In this document: piece by piece, positions 11,101 to 26,100 of the stretch
How positions within the stretch are numbered: the stretch's first letter is position 1
How the letters are laid out: each line of letters opens with the position of its first letter
Notes under the pieces: generated by a model
What the model saw: the letters and a program-made list of their open reading frames with translations, nothing else
Told to the model about the DNA's origin: nothing
Database searches by the model: none
Made by a program: the position numbers and the translations under genes
From: Apostichopus japonicus
Taxonomy: Eukaryota > Echinodermata > Holothuroidea > Aspidochirotida > Stichopodidae
NCBI RefSeq assembly: GCF_037975245.1
Contig: NC_092569.1
Location: 36,950,168-37,014,167 of the forward strand
DNA: 64,000 bases
Direction: 5' to 3'

Positions 11101-14100
11101 ATAGTTCAGTTAGTCACTGTAGTAGGTCAGGAACATAGCTCAGTTAGTCACCTGTAGTAGGTCAGGAACATAGCTCAGTTAGTCACCTGTAGTAGGTCAG
11201 GAACATAGCTCAGTTAATCACTGTAGTAGGTCAGGAACATAGCTCAGTTAGTCACTGTAGTAGGTCAGGAACATAGCTCAGTTAGTTACTGTAGTAGGTC
11301 AGGAACATAGCTCAGTTAGTCACTGTAGTAGGTCAGGAACATAGCTCAGTTAGTCACTGTAGTAGGTCAGGAACATAGCTCAGTTAGTTACTGTAGTAGG
11401 TCAGGAACATAGCTCAGTTAGTCACTTTAGTAGGTCAGGAACATAGCTCAGTTAGTGACTGTAGTAGGTCAGGAACATAGCTCAGTTAGTCACTGTAGTA
11501 GGTCAGGAACATAGCTCAGTTAGTGACTGTAGTAGGTCAGGAACATAGCTCAGTTAGTCACTGTAGTAGGTCAGGAACATAGCTCAGTTAGTGACTGTAG
11601 TAGGTCAGGAACATAGCTCAGTTAGTCACTGTAGTAGGTCAGGAACATAGCTCAGTTAGTTACTGTAGTAGGTCAGGAACATAGCTCAGTTAGTGACTGT
11701 AGTAGGTCAGGAACATAGCTCAGTTAGTCACTGTAGTAGGTCAGGAACATAGCTCAGTTAGTCACTGTAGTAGGTCAGGAACATAGCTCAGTTAGTCACT
11801 GTAGTAGGTCAGGAACATAGCTCAGTTAGTCACTGTAGTAGGTCAGGAACATAGCTCAGTTAGTGACTGTAGTAGGTCAGGAACATAGCTTAGTTAGTCA
11901 CTGTAGTAGGTCAGGAACATAGTTCAGTTAGTCACTGTAGTAGGTCAGGAACATAGTTCAGTTAGTCACTGTAGTAGGCCAGGAACATAGCTCAGTTAGT
12001 CACTGTAGTAGGTCAGGAACATAGCTCAGTTAGTCACTGTAGTAGGTCAGGAACATAGCTCTGTTAGTTACTGTAGTAGGTCAGGAACATAGCTCATTTA
12101 GTCACTGTAGTAGGTCAGGAACATAGCTCAGTTAGTCACTGTAGTAGGCCAGGAACATAGCTCAGTTAGTCACTGTAGTAGGTCAGGAACATAGCTCAGT
12201 TAGTTACTGTAGTAGGTCAGGAACATAGCTCATTTAGTCACTGTAGTAGGTCACGAACATAGCTCAGTTAGTTACTGTAGTAGGTCAGGAACATAGCTCA
12301 TTTAGTCACTGTAGTAGGTCAGGACATAGCTCAGTTAGTCACTGTAGTAGGCCAGGAACATAGCTCAGTTAGTCACTGTAGTAGGTCAGGAACATTGCTC
12401 AGTTAGTTACTGTAGTAGGTCAGGAACATAGCTCATTTAGTCACTGTAGTAGGTCACGAACATAGCTCAGTTAGTCACTGTAGTAGGTCAGGAACATAGC
12501 TCAGTTAGTTACTGTAGTAGGTCAGGAACATAGCTCATTTAGTCACTGTAGTAGGTCAGGAACATAGCTCAGTTAGTCACTGTAGTAGGCCAGGAACATA
12601 GCTCAGTTAGTCACTGTAGTAGGTCAGGAACATAGCTCAGTTAGTTACTGTAGTAGGTCAGGAACATAGCTCAGTTAGTTACTGTAGTAGGTCAGGAACA
12701 TAGCTCAGTTAGTCACTGTAGTAGGCCAGGAACATAGCTCAGTTAGTCACTGTAGTAGGTCAGGAACATAGCTCATTTAGTCACTTTAGTAGGTCTGGAA
12801 CAGCTCTCAGTTAGTTACTGTAGTAGGTCAGGAACATAGCTCAGTTAGTCACTGTAGTAGGTCAGGAACATAGCTCAGTTAGTCACTGTAGTAGGTCAGG
12901 AACATAGCTCAGTTAGTGACTGTAGTAGGTCAGGAACATAGTTCAGTTAGTCACTGTAGTAGGTCAGGAACATAGCTCAGTTAGTCACTGTAGTAGGTCA
13001 GGAACATAGCTCAGTTAGTCACTGTAGTAGGTCAGGAACATAGCTCTGCTAGTTACTGTAGTAGGTCAGGAACATAGCTCATTTAGTCACTGTAGTAGGT
13101 CAGGAACATAGCTCAGTTAGTCACTGTAGTAGGCCAGGAACATAGCTCAGTTAGTCACTGTAGTAGGTCAGGAACATAGCTCAGTTAGTCACTGTAGTAG
13201 GTCAGGAACATAGCTCATTTAGTCACTGTAGTAGGTCATGAACATAGCTCATTTAGTCACTGTAGTAGGTCAGGAACATAGCTCAGTTAGTGACTGTAGT
13301 AGGTCTGGAACATAGCTCAGTTAGTTACTGTAGTAGGTCAGGAACATAGCTCATTTAGTCACTGTAGTAGGTCAGGAACATAGCTCAGTTAGTCACTGTA
13401 GTAGGCCAGGAACATAGCTCAGTTAGTCACTGTAGTAGGTCAGGAACATAGCTCAGTTAGTCACTGTAGTAGGTCAGGAACATAGCTCATTTAGTCACTG
13501 TAGTAGGTCACGAACATAGCTCAGTTAGTCACTGTAGTAGGTCAGGAACATAGCTCAGTTAGTTACTGTAGTAGGTCAGGAACATAGCTCATTTAGTCAC
13601 TGTAGTAGGTCAGGAACATAGCTCAGTTAGTCACTGTAGTAGGCCAGGAACATAGCTCAGTTAGTCACTGTAGTAGGTCAGGAACATAGCTCAGTTAGTT
13701 ACTGTAGTAGGTCAGGAACATAGCTCAGTTAGTTACTGTAGTAGGTCAGGAACATAGCTCAGTTAGTCACTGTAGTAGGCCAGGAACATAGCTCAGTTAG
13801 TCACTGTAGTAGGTCAGGAACATAGCTCATTTAGTCACTTTAGTAGGTCTGGAACATAGCTCAGTTAGTTACTGTAGTAGGTCAGGAACATAGCTCAGTT
13901 AGTCACTGTAGTAGGTCAGGAACATAGCTCAGTTAGTCACTGTAGTAGGTCAGGAACATAGCTCAGTTAGTCACTGTAGTAGGTCACGAACATATCTCAG
14001 TTAGTCACTGTAGTAGGTCAGGAACATAGCTCATTTAGTCACTGTAGTAGGTCAGGAACATAGCTCAGTTAGTCACTGTAGTAGGTCACGAACATATTTC

Positions 14101-17100
14101 AGTTAGTCACTGTAGTAGGTCAGGAACATAGCTCATTTAGTCACTGTAGTAGGTCAGGAACATAGCTCATTTAGTCACTGTAGTAGGTCACGAACATATC
14201 TCAGTTAGTCACTGTAGTAGGTCAGGAACATGGCTCATTTAGTCACTGTAGTAGGTCAGGAACATAGCTCAGTTAGTCACTGTAGTAGGTCAGGAACATA
14301 GCTCAGTTAGTGACTGTAGTAGGTCAGGAACATAGCTCAGTTAGTTACTGTAGTAGGTCAGGAACATATCTCAGTTAGTCACTGTAGTAGGTCAGGAACA
14401 TAGCTCATTTAGTCACTGTAGTAGGTCAGGAACATAGCTCATTTAGTCACTGTAGTAGGTCACGAACATATCTCAGTTAGTCACTGTAGTAGGTCAGGAA
14501 CATAGCTCAGTTAGTGACTGTAGTAGGTCAGGAACATAGCTCAGTTAGTCACTGTAGTAGGTCAGGAACATAGCTCAGTTAGTGACTGTAGTAGGTCAGG
14601 AACATATCTCAGTTAGTCACTGTAGTAGGTCAGGAACATAGCTCATTTAGTCACTTTAGTAGGTCTGGAACATAGCTCAGTTAGTTACTGTAGTAGGTCA
14701 GGAACATAGCTCAGTTAGTCACTGTAGTAGGTCAGGAACATAGCTCAGTTAGTCACTGTAGTAGGTCAGGAACATAGCTCAGTTAGTCACTGTAGTAGGT
14801 CACGAACATATCTCAGTTAGTCACTGTAGTAGGTCAGGAACATAGCTCATTTAGTCACTGTAGTAGGTCAGGAACATAGCTCAGTTAGTCACTGTAGTAG
14901 GTCACGAACATATTTCAGTTAGTCACTGTAGTAGGTCAGGAACATAGCTCATTTAGTCACTGTAGTAGGTCAGGAACATAGCTCATTTAGTCACTGTAGT
15001 AGGTCACGAACATATCTCAGTTAGTCACTGTAGTAGGTCAGGAACATAGCTCATTTAGTCACTGTAGTAGGTCAGGAACATAGCTCAGTTAGTCACTGTA
15101 GTAGGTCAGGAACATAGCTCAGTTAGTGACTGTAGTAGGTCAGGATCATAGCTCAGTTAGTTACTGTAGTAGGTCAGGAACATATCTCAGTTAGTCACTG
15201 TAGTAGGTCAGGAACATAGCTCATTTAGTCACTGTAGTAGGTCAGGAACATAGCTCATTTATTCACTGTAGTAGGTCATGAACATATCTCAGTTAGTCAC
15301 TGTAGTAGGTCAGGAACATAGCTCAGTTAGTGACTGTAGTAGGTCAGGAACATAGCTCAGTTAGTCACTGTAGTAGGTCAGGAACATAGCTCTGTTAGTC
15401 ACTGTAGTAGGTCAGGAACATAGCTCAGTTAGTCACTGTAGTAGGTCAGGAACATAGCTCATTTAGTCACTGTAGTAGGTCACGAACATAGCTCAGTTAG
15501 TCACTGTAGTAGGTCAGGAACATAGTTCAGTTAGTCACTGTAGTAGGTCAGGAACATAGCTCAGTTAGTCACTGTAGTAGGTCAGGAACATAGCTCAGTT
15601 AGTCACTGTAGTAGGTCAGGAACATAGCTCAGTTAGTCACTGTAGTAGGTCAGGAACATAGTTCAGTTAGTCACTGTAGTAGGTCAGGAACATAGCTCAG
15701 TTAGTCACTGTAGTAGGTCAGGAACATAGCTCAGTTTGCACAAAAAAGCCAAATCTGGCTTGAAATCAACAACCCTCTTGAAAATCTGTGAATGTACACC
15801 CCTGTTTATTTTAAATGTATGCTTAGTCACAATTTTAAATTTCATGCAAAAATTAATATTTGGTCCACCAGTGAAATGTGGGATGTGTGCGGGTTTGATG
15901 TGTTCACAAGCCCTCCATTTTCAGAGATGTAAACTTTATACAGGTGCGTGTTTGGAATTTCTGGTGCCGCATCTGGATGGGTAACATCCGCAGAGGTGCA
16001 GGATGCAGCCATTTGGCATGCTTTCTAATGCCATAAGACTTTAACTGTTGGAAAGTCTTGCAAGAAGGCCTTGGTCCTGATTAATAATACAACATGTTTC
16101 ATGGTAGATATGTTAATAACATGTTAATGATATGCTAATGACACATACCACAGGATCCTTTCCAGAGATTGTACAGCAAAGGGGGCGATCATCTTGTGAC
16201 TCATCATTGGCAACATTATCTGACCCCAAACTGCAACAAAAATAGAAAGGTCAATGATTATTTTAGATCATGATAGTGTTCTCTGTGTGTTGGATACAGT
16301 ACTAACACACAAGGTAATACAGCACTGAGGTATTTACTGTTACATTACTGTAAGGGTATTTACTGTTACATTACTGTATGGGTATTTACTGTTACATTAC
16401 TGTACGGGTACTTACTGTAACATTACTGTATGGGTATTTATTATTACATTACTGTACGGGTATTTACTGTTACATTTCTGTATGGGTGTTTACTGTTACA
16501 TTACTGTTTGGGTATAATAAGTCACGTATTATGAATATGAATCGTTTAAGTTTATTAAAGTGTGGTTACCTTGCAAGGCTGTGACAGGATCCTGCAGACC
16601 AGCTAAATTACAAGTCCATAAGAGAGCAAAACTAGGCAACCGTTCATTCTCACGTTTCTTGATCATCTCTTTAAACTGAAAAGTATATTCATTCATCAAA
16701 AATAAAAATCTAGCAGTCACAACAATTACTGAATTAAGTACACAATTAATTTTGCACTATGCTCATAATAACAAAAAGGAGAGAACTGTTAAACACTAAT
16801 TAGAAAAGTTGAAAGAGAAACACCTGCAACATGAAACACAACAACAATGTATGATAAATATCAATTCTGAAAAATCAATTCTGAAGGAACAACAATGTAT
16901 CATAAATATCAATTCTGTATGCAAAAATTTATCATCAATATATGTATCAAACAATGTATCATCAATATATAATCAATATAAATACTGAATGGAACAACAA
17001 TGTACTAGTATTGCTAAGACAGAGGCCCCTATGCAGTACTAGTATTGCTGAAACACAGACAGAGACCCCTATACAGTACTGATCATGCTGAAACACAGAC

Positions 17101-20100
17101 AGTGGTGTCTGTGCAGTACTAGCATTGCTAAAACAGACAGAGGCCCCTATGCAGTATTAGCATTGCTAAAACACAGACAGAGGTCCCCTATGCAGTACTA
17201 GTAATGCTAAAACACAGACAGAGGCCCCTATGCAGTACTACTAACGCTAAAGCACGGAAAAGGGCCCCTATGCAGTACTAGTAACACTAAAACACAGAGT
17301 CCCCTATGCAGTACAAGTAATGCTGAAACACAGAAAGAGGCCCCTATGCAGTATTAGCATTGCAAAACACAGACCGAGGCCCCCTGATATACAGTACTAG
17401 TAATGCTGGAACACAGATGGCGGCCCTACTGCATGCAGTACTATTAATGTGAAACACACATGGCAGCCCCTACTGCATGCAGTACTAGTAATGCTGGAAC
17501 ACAGATGGCAGCCCCTACTGCAAGCAGTACTATTAATACAGATGGCGGCCCCTACTGCATGCAGTACTAGTAATGCTGAAACACAGAAAAAGGCCCCTAT
17601 GCAGTATTAGCATTGCAAAACACAGACTGAGGCCCCCGATGCAGTATTAGCATTGCTAAAACACAGACCGAGGCCCCCTATGCAGTACTAGCATTGCTAA
17701 AACACAGACCGAGGCCCCTATGCAGTACAAGTAATGCTGAAACACAATAAGAGGCCCCTATGCAGTACTAGCATTGCTAAAACACAGACAGGGGCCCCTT
17801 TGCAGTACTAGTAACGCTAAAACACAGACAAAGGCCCCTACGCAGTATTAGCATTGCAAAACACAGAAAGAGGCCCCTATGCAGTACTAGTAATGCTAAA
17901 ACACAGACCGAGGTCCCCTATGCAGTACTAGTAATGCTAAAACACAGACAGAGGCCCCTATGCAGTACTACTATTGCTAAAACACAGACAGAGGCCCCTA
18001 TGCAGTACTAGTAATGCTGAAACACAGACTGAGGCCCCTATGCAGTACTAAAATGCTAAAACACAGACAGAGGCCCCTATGCAGTACTAGAATGCTAAAA
18101 CACTGACAGAGGTCCCCTATGCAGTACGACAGTAGTAATGCTGAAACACAGACAAAGGCCCCTATGCAGTACTAGAATGCTAAAACACAGACAGAGGCCC
18201 CTATGCAGTACTAGAATGCTAAAACACAGACAGAGGCCCCTATGCAGTACTAAAATGCTAAAACACAGACAGAGGCCCCTATGCAGTACTAGAATGCTGA
18301 AACACAGACAGAGGCCCCTATGCAGTACTAGAATGCTAAAACACAGACAGAGGCCCCTATGCAGTACTAAAATGCTAAAACACAGACAGAGGTCCCTATG
18401 CAGTACTAGAATGCTAAAACACAGACAGAGGCCCCTATGCAGTACTAAAATGCTAAAACACAGAGGCCCCTATGCAGTACTAGAATGCTAAAACACAGAC
18501 AGAGGCCCCTATGCAGTACTAAAATGCTAAAACACAGACAGAGGCCCCTATGCAGTACTAGAATGCTGAAACACAGACAGAGGCCCCTATGAAGTACTAG
18601 AATGCTAAAACACAGAGGCCCCTATGCAGTACTAAAATGCTAAAACACAGACAGAGGCCCCTATGCAGTATTAGCATTGCTGAAACACAGACAGAGGTCC
18701 CTATGCAGTACTAAAATGCTAAAACACAGACAGAGGCCCCTATGCAGTACTAGAATGCTAAAACACAGACAGAGGCCCCTATGCAGTACTAGTAATGCTA
18801 AAACACAGACAGAGGTCCCTATGCAGTACTAGAATGCTAAAACACAGACAGAGGCCCCTATGCAGTACTAAAATGCTGAAACACAGACAGAGGCCCCTAT
18901 GCAGTATTAGCATTGCTGAAACACAGACAGACGCCCCTATGCAGTACTAGAATGCTGAAACACAGACAGAGGCCCCTATGCAGTACTAGAATGCTGAAAC
19001 ACAGACAGAGGCCCCTACGCAGTACTAGAATGCTAAAACACAGACAGAGGCCCCTATGCAGTACTAGTAATGCTAAAACACAGACAGAGGCCCCTATGCA
19101 GTACTAGTAATGCTAAAACACAGACAGAGGCCCCTATGCAGTACTAGTAATGCTAAAACACAGACAGAGGCCCCTATACAGTACTAGAATGCTAAAACAC
19201 AGACAGAGGCCCCTATGCAGTACTAGAATGCTAAAACACAGACAGAGGCCCCAATGCACTTACTATAATGCTAAAACACAGACAGAGGCCCCTATGCAGT
19301 ACTACAGTAGTAATGCTGAAACACAGACAGAGGCCCCTATGCAGTACTAGAATGCTAAAACACAGACAGAGGCCCCTATGCAGTATTAGCATTGCTAAAA
19401 CACAGACAGAGGTCCCCTATGCAGTACTAGTAATGCTAAAACACAGACAGAGGCCCCTATGCAGTACTAGTAATGCTGAAACACAGACAGAGGCCCCGAT
19501 GCAGTACTAGAGGCCCCTATACAGTACTAGAATGCTAAAACACAGACAGAGGCCCCTATGCAGTACTAGAATGCTAAAACACAGACAGAGGCCCCTATGC
19601 AGTATTAGCATTGCTAAAACACAGACAGAGGTCCCCTATGCAGTAGTAGTAATGCTAAAACACAGACAGAGGCCCCTTTGCAGTACTACTAACGCTAAAC
19701 CACGGAAAAGGGCCCCTATGCAGTACTAGTAACACTAAAACACAGAGTCCCCTATGCAGTACAAGTAATGCTGAAACATAGAAAGAGGCCCCTATGCAGC
19801 ATTAGCATTGCAAAACACAGACCTAGGCCCCCTGATATACAGTACTAGTAATGCTGGACACACATAGCGTGCCCTACTGTATGCAGTACTATTAATGTGA
19901 AACACACATGGCAGCCCCTACTGTATGCAGTACTAGTAATGCTGGAACACAGATGGCAGCCCCTACTGCAAGCAGTACTATTAATACAGATGGCGGCCCC
20001 TACTGCATGCAGTACTAGTAATGCTGGAATGCAGATGGCAGCCCCTACTGCAAGCAGTACTATTAATACAGATGGCAGCCTCTACTGTATGCAGTACTAG

Positions 20101-23100
20101 TAATGCTGGAACACAGATGGCAGCCCCTACTGCAAGCAGTACTATTAATACAGATGGCGGGCCCTACTGCATGCAGTACTAGTAATGCTGGAATGCAGAT
20201 GGCAGCCCCTACTGCAAGCAGTACTAGTAATAAAGATGGCGGCCCCTACTGCATGCAGTACTAGTAACCCTGGAACACAGATGGTGGCCCCTACTGCAAG
20301 CAGTACTAGTAATACAGATGGCAGCCCCTACTGCATGTTGTACTAGTAACCCTGGAACACAGATGGTGGCCCCTACTGCAAGCAGTACTAGTAATACAGA
20401 TGGCAGCCCCTACTGCATGCAGTACTAGTAACGCTGGAACACAGATGGCAGCCCCTACTGCAAGCAGTACTATTAATACAGATGGCGGCCCCTACTGCAT
20501 GCAGTACTAGTAATGCTGGAATGCAGATGGCAGCACCTACTGCAAGCAGTACTAGTAATAAAGATGGCGGCCCCTACTGCATGCAGTACTAGTAACCCTG
20601 GAACACAGATGGTGGCCCCTACTGCAAGCAGTACTAGTAATACAGATGGCAGCCCCTACTGCATGTTGTACTAGTAATGCTGGAACACAGATGGCAGCCC
20701 CTACTGCAAGCAGTACTAGTAATACAGATGGCGGGCCCTACTGCATGCAGTACTAGTAATGCTGGAATGCAGATGGCAGCCCCTACTGCAAGTAGTACTA
20801 GTAATGCGGCCCCGTCTGTAGGCAATTCTAGTAAAGCTCATATATACAGTACTGTAAAGTGATTCATTATTCTACATATCAGAGAACACTTACGTGTTGA
20901 CATGAGTTGGTAATAAATGTTGGGTGTTTCTTCACCAGAAGCTGAAGATAAATCCTGTAGGCATAAACAGGCTGACCTGCAGAAAATAAAAACAACAGTA
21001 TTTGAAAACCAGATTTAATTACCAACTACCCTACACTCCTAGAATGGCGCCACCAGAGACTCCAGTACAGTATAACGTCAGCCAGGTGCTGCTCATTAAC
21101 AAAGGCAGGTTACAAAGTAGAGAAATAATTAAATTTAAATTAAATTAATAGGCTTATTACCTAAAACATAAACACACATTAAATGTTGCTCAATGATTTT
21201 ATATACGTTATAGGTTACCTGCATTATTAAATGTCCATAAAGATGTGTAACTTAGGCCTTGTCCATCTACAAATGATACTGTTTAAGTTTGGAGATCCTA
21301 CCAGCTGGTTCTAATCTTCAATATCTGACATATATATCTGAGAATGATCCATACAAGTAACTCAATACTTACAATGTTCTAGTATTTAATACATGTATGT
21401 TATACTGACATAGCAGTACGATACATACTCATAACTTAAGTCTTACTCATATGTCAGTTTTATCTAGTGTATCAGTGTGATCAAGTTTACCTTTCTTCAG
21501 ATCATTCAGCATCTCATTCAGGCAGTAGTCAAAGAATTCTTTAAGCATCTTGGTTTCATAAGTATTCAGAGTAGAGCTCAGAAAACTATGCAGTTTTGCA
21601 TCCAGGATGCTGCACGGGTAATCTGTAAAACAAAATGGTTGCTAGCAATCAGTCTGATTTAGAAGGATGAATCATTCCACCATTAACAAGGATGAATATG
21701 TATTGAATATACAAGGTTGAAGATGCATTCACTATTAACCAGGCTGAAGTTGCCTTCTACCATAAACAAGGAGACTTATACAAATTTATGTCATATTTAT
21801 GATGCTAAATATGAATCACTATAATCTAGGATAAATATGCATTCTTCTATAAAAAAGGTGAATATGCATTCCTAAATAAACCAGACCATCCAATCATCAA
21901 AGTTATGTATGGATATATCAAATAGAGAGTGCATATCCATAAACAAGAGGACACACCTCCAATATATCCTTCACAAACAAGAACATTTCCTACAAGGATG
22001 ATTACTAGTGAGGATGTGGATAATTAGGTGACCAGGCTAAGATGCATTCATTAATAAACCAGGCTGAAAGTGCATTTGACTAAAGACAAGGATCAATATA
22101 TTGCATTACATCATTAAATAGACTGAAGATGTATTCAAAACAAGGCTGATGATGAATTCCAAATCATAATCATGGATAACTAGAATGCAAAAATGCATTG
22201 TGGTTTCGATGATGTAACATGATCAGTTTTCTTCATGAATCTGACGTAATATTTAGTAAGGGAAGGCTCGCAAATTTAACCGGCGATGATCGCAGGCCCA
22301 ACCGTTGCTATCCAGTGTAATGAGCACAGCAACCAGCTGGTAATGAGTCATGCTTGAACGCACACATTTCCTGCCTTCCAAGAGTCGGTGGACAGTTGTA
22401 TGCACTTGACTATGAGACCACAAATTAAGCCTCTTATGCACAAAAGAAGACCAGACAATGAACTGGTCACTTTGGTCCAGGATGTACCCAAAAGGGTTAT
22501 AGAATTTTCTCTGCAGGTTGGAGAATTGTTTATCAATAAAGCTACTACATATAGGCTACTGTAACTGCATTGAGTTACTACACAGTTGTGTGTACTTTGC
22601 TGACAGTTTGTGCTCGAAACATGAATTTTACGTGGCGCTTTCATCGCTATTTTTTATTTCGTGTTTTGCAATTGAACAAACGGAGACACTCCGTTTGGTC
22701 TTGAATCCCTTAATACACAAAAACCTACATCATCAATGCTCTAGACAATCTCTCAAACCTGTGGGGACTTTTCTTTCGTTCGTACTATAAACAGTTTATT
22801 GAAATGACAGTAAATATATAGCCTAACCATTAAAACTCTCGTACGTATCTATATGCAGAATCACCTCCACGTGAGTCATGCAGTCAGACAGTAGGCTAAG
22901 ACATGTGCGTGATCTTACTTTCACGTTGCGCAGCTGCTTTCGGGTTGTAAAAAACCTGAACAGTTCGCGACTTGTGCAAGAAAAATTGTTATTGCATGGC
23001 GCTTTACGAAATGGAATGGCTAATAAAGAAACCGAATAATTCTTATTCATAGTAGACTTACTTGGCTTTAGTTGTAACAAAGTCACGAATGATATAATTT

Positions 23101-26100
23101 TAATTTAGTTTGAGAAATTACGTTTGTTCAGATCGTTTAGCAAAAAGCATAAATTCGGTCCAGACTACAACGGTATGACTAGTTGTAATTGTACTATACA
23201 CTGAACCAATGTTTGAAAACTTGCGTTTGAAGCCTTCATGAATGGGTAATATGACTTTTTGTATCACATTGCGTGACATTTATTTCTTGGCAAATTGCCA
23301 ACGTTACTTGAGATAGTAGTATTTCATCAGAGCCAGGCAAAGATAACAGTCTGCTGTTAGAGACAAGTTAGAGTAGCTATATTATGTGATAAAATGAAAA
23401 GAGATTTAACCTGTCTTACAATCTTTAAAAAGTTTAACTTACAAAACTGACGATATTATGAAACAAACTACGTTCGGCAAAGCCCTGTTTCTAGACTGCC
23501 TAACAATAAACAGCGTGCTTTATACGTACATCAGTTTACAAGTTAATTGCAGTGTTTACCCCTACTTAAATATCACGGTAGGCTACTGTATATGTGCTGT
23601 GGATTTTCCAACAACCCCCCTGTCTAACACCTGTTTGTTAACATTTTTGGCACGTTTCCAAAAAACTTTTCATGGAGTAAACTATTTTGACTCCACTCTA
23701 GAATTAATTAGGTCAGTCAGTAAAGAATCGGTAAAGTTGTGCGAAATATTATCTTAGACGTTCAAGAAAATTTATATCCCCGTAACAAAGTAAAACCATG
23801 GATGTATATAAAACACACCTCAAGCTAACCGACTCCTCCGCATGAACAAAACAATCTGTTCCCCATGATACACGAGGCACAGTCTATACCATACATACAT
23901 AGCACGATATCAAGGCCCCAATAGCTACAGTATGGCAATCTTTATCAAAGTAAACCTTGCAATCCCATGTTTTAGGCCACTTGGCATGATTAACTAAATG
24001 CTCAATATTTTTTCCATGTCCTTAGAAAACGTCAACTTCGCAAAATACAATAAGTTGTGTTTTTGTTGTTACGTGAGATCCGTAACCGACGAAGTGGTTA
24101 GGCTATGTACTATACTCTTAACTATGGTAGGATAATTATTTTTCCTTTTTTGTGTGGAAATTCTAGAAAATACTTCCTTTTTCCCCCGCTTAACAGCAGA
24201 TGTGGTCGTATGGTTTATTCATAAATGGGTGTACTAGAGCTTTTTTTACATGAAATTTGTTGCATTTAGCACGTTATGCCAGTTTCGCGTGAATTTTTCG
24301 AAAGTATTTTGCTCGATCTTTCGTAAAATTTGAAAGGTGTACCAACTTACTGTTCGAGTAGAGAAAAGAGAGATGGATCAGTGTTAGTGAATGAAAATAC
24401 TTTGTACAGGAAAAGAAGTCTGAAAGTATTTTGAAACATTCGATACGAAAATAGTTCATGAAGATTTCAATTCATTCTTGAAATAAATTTCCTTCTACTG
24501 TGGTCAGAGTGCCATTGTTACGTAAAAACCACAGACCAGGAAAAGGCAAGTACCGCTTTTGTTTACAAACAATAGCAGCGCTTCTGTGTTGGGAGCTCAA
24601 TGCTCATTACTTTCACGGAGTTACCGTGGGTGTGTGCACTCAAGCGTGAGTGATATGCAGGCTGCATAATGAGCAGTGGTGTGCTGCTGGCTGGGCCTTC
24701 GATCATCGCCGGTTAAATTTGCGAGCCTTCCCTAAGGGTGTACATGTTTACAAGGGTTTCACGATTTGACCTCTGTTGACCCCAAATGACCTTTGACTTC
24801 CACCATCTTTAACTCAATATGGTACTTCTACACACTAAATATGAGGTCCTTGCAAGCTTTCCTTCTAGAGATATCGTGTTTGCAAGGTTTTCACAATTTC
24901 ACCCCTGGTGACCCCAAATGACCTGTGACTTCCACCAAAAACATTAGGCTTCTTGAACTCAATGTGGTACTTCTACAAACTAAATATGAAATTGGTCTGA
25001 CCTTCCCTTCTTGAGATATCGTGTTTACAAGCTGGCCATCACAAATGCACTCACACACACACACAAACACATTCGCCATCATGAATGCAAAGGTTACGAT
25101 TATCATCGAAACCACAAAGGCATTCAACTATTGAACAAGGATAGTCAGTTGGAACAGTTTTCTCATGCTAATACCTCTCTAAACTGTCCTCCCATATTAT
25201 GCTTCAAAGCTATTGTATTGACAGTATGAAGAGTTCCCAACTTTTATCTGATAGAAATTTGGTATTCAAACTGCTCCGACAATGCAAGTGCTTTGAAGCG
25301 GGACATGAAAGTACAGTATAGAAAAATTTTCATCAAAACAACCAGAGTTGATACATAGGACCCTCTGTGTGTTTCAGAACTACTATTAGAATAAGGGTGA
25401 ATATGCACTACATAACAACCAGAGTTGATACATAGGACCCTCTGTCTATTTCAGAATTACTATTAGAACAAGGGTGAATGTATACATAACAACCAGGGTT
25501 GATTTATAGGCCGGCCCTCTATCTGTTTCAGAATTACAGGTAGAACAAGGATGAATATGCATTACACAACAACCAGAGTTGATACATAGGACCCTCTGTC
25601 TGTTTCAGAATTAATAGTAGAACAAGGGTGAATATGCATTACATAATAACCAGGGTTGATAGATAGAGCCCTCTGTCTGTTTCAGAATTACAAGTAGAAC
25701 AAGGGTGAATATGCATTACACAACAACCAGAGTTGATACATAGGACCCTCTGTCTGTTTCAGAATTAATAGTAGAACAAGGGTGAATATGCATTACATAA
25801 TAACCAGGGTTGATAGATAGAGCCCTCTGTCTGTTTCAGAATTACAAGTAGAACAAGGGTGAATATGCATTACATAACAACCAGGGTTGATACATAGGGC
25901 CCGCTGTCTGTTACTGAATTAATGGTACAGCGCCCTCTGCTCCTTACCTGGAGGTTCTGAAGAAAATGGCAGTTGATCTGGATTCTTCACGTCCAATTTT
26001 CGACTTAAAAACCCCACAATATCTCCAAGCCATAACTATAAAATTGAATAAAATTATAGAAAACTATAAACTCAACAATATTTTAACTAATTTGACTACT

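Noticed and set aside
18138-19729. Series of 60-117-codon frames repeating Met-Leu-Lys-His-Arg-Gln
   Set aside because: They result from the 39-bp period of the intronic array, which is divisible by three; no start context, splice or conservation signal.
2338-20840. CRISPR-like arrays
   Set aside because: Repeats are head-to-tail with no unique spacers, and the genome is eukaryotic; ordinary minisatellites.
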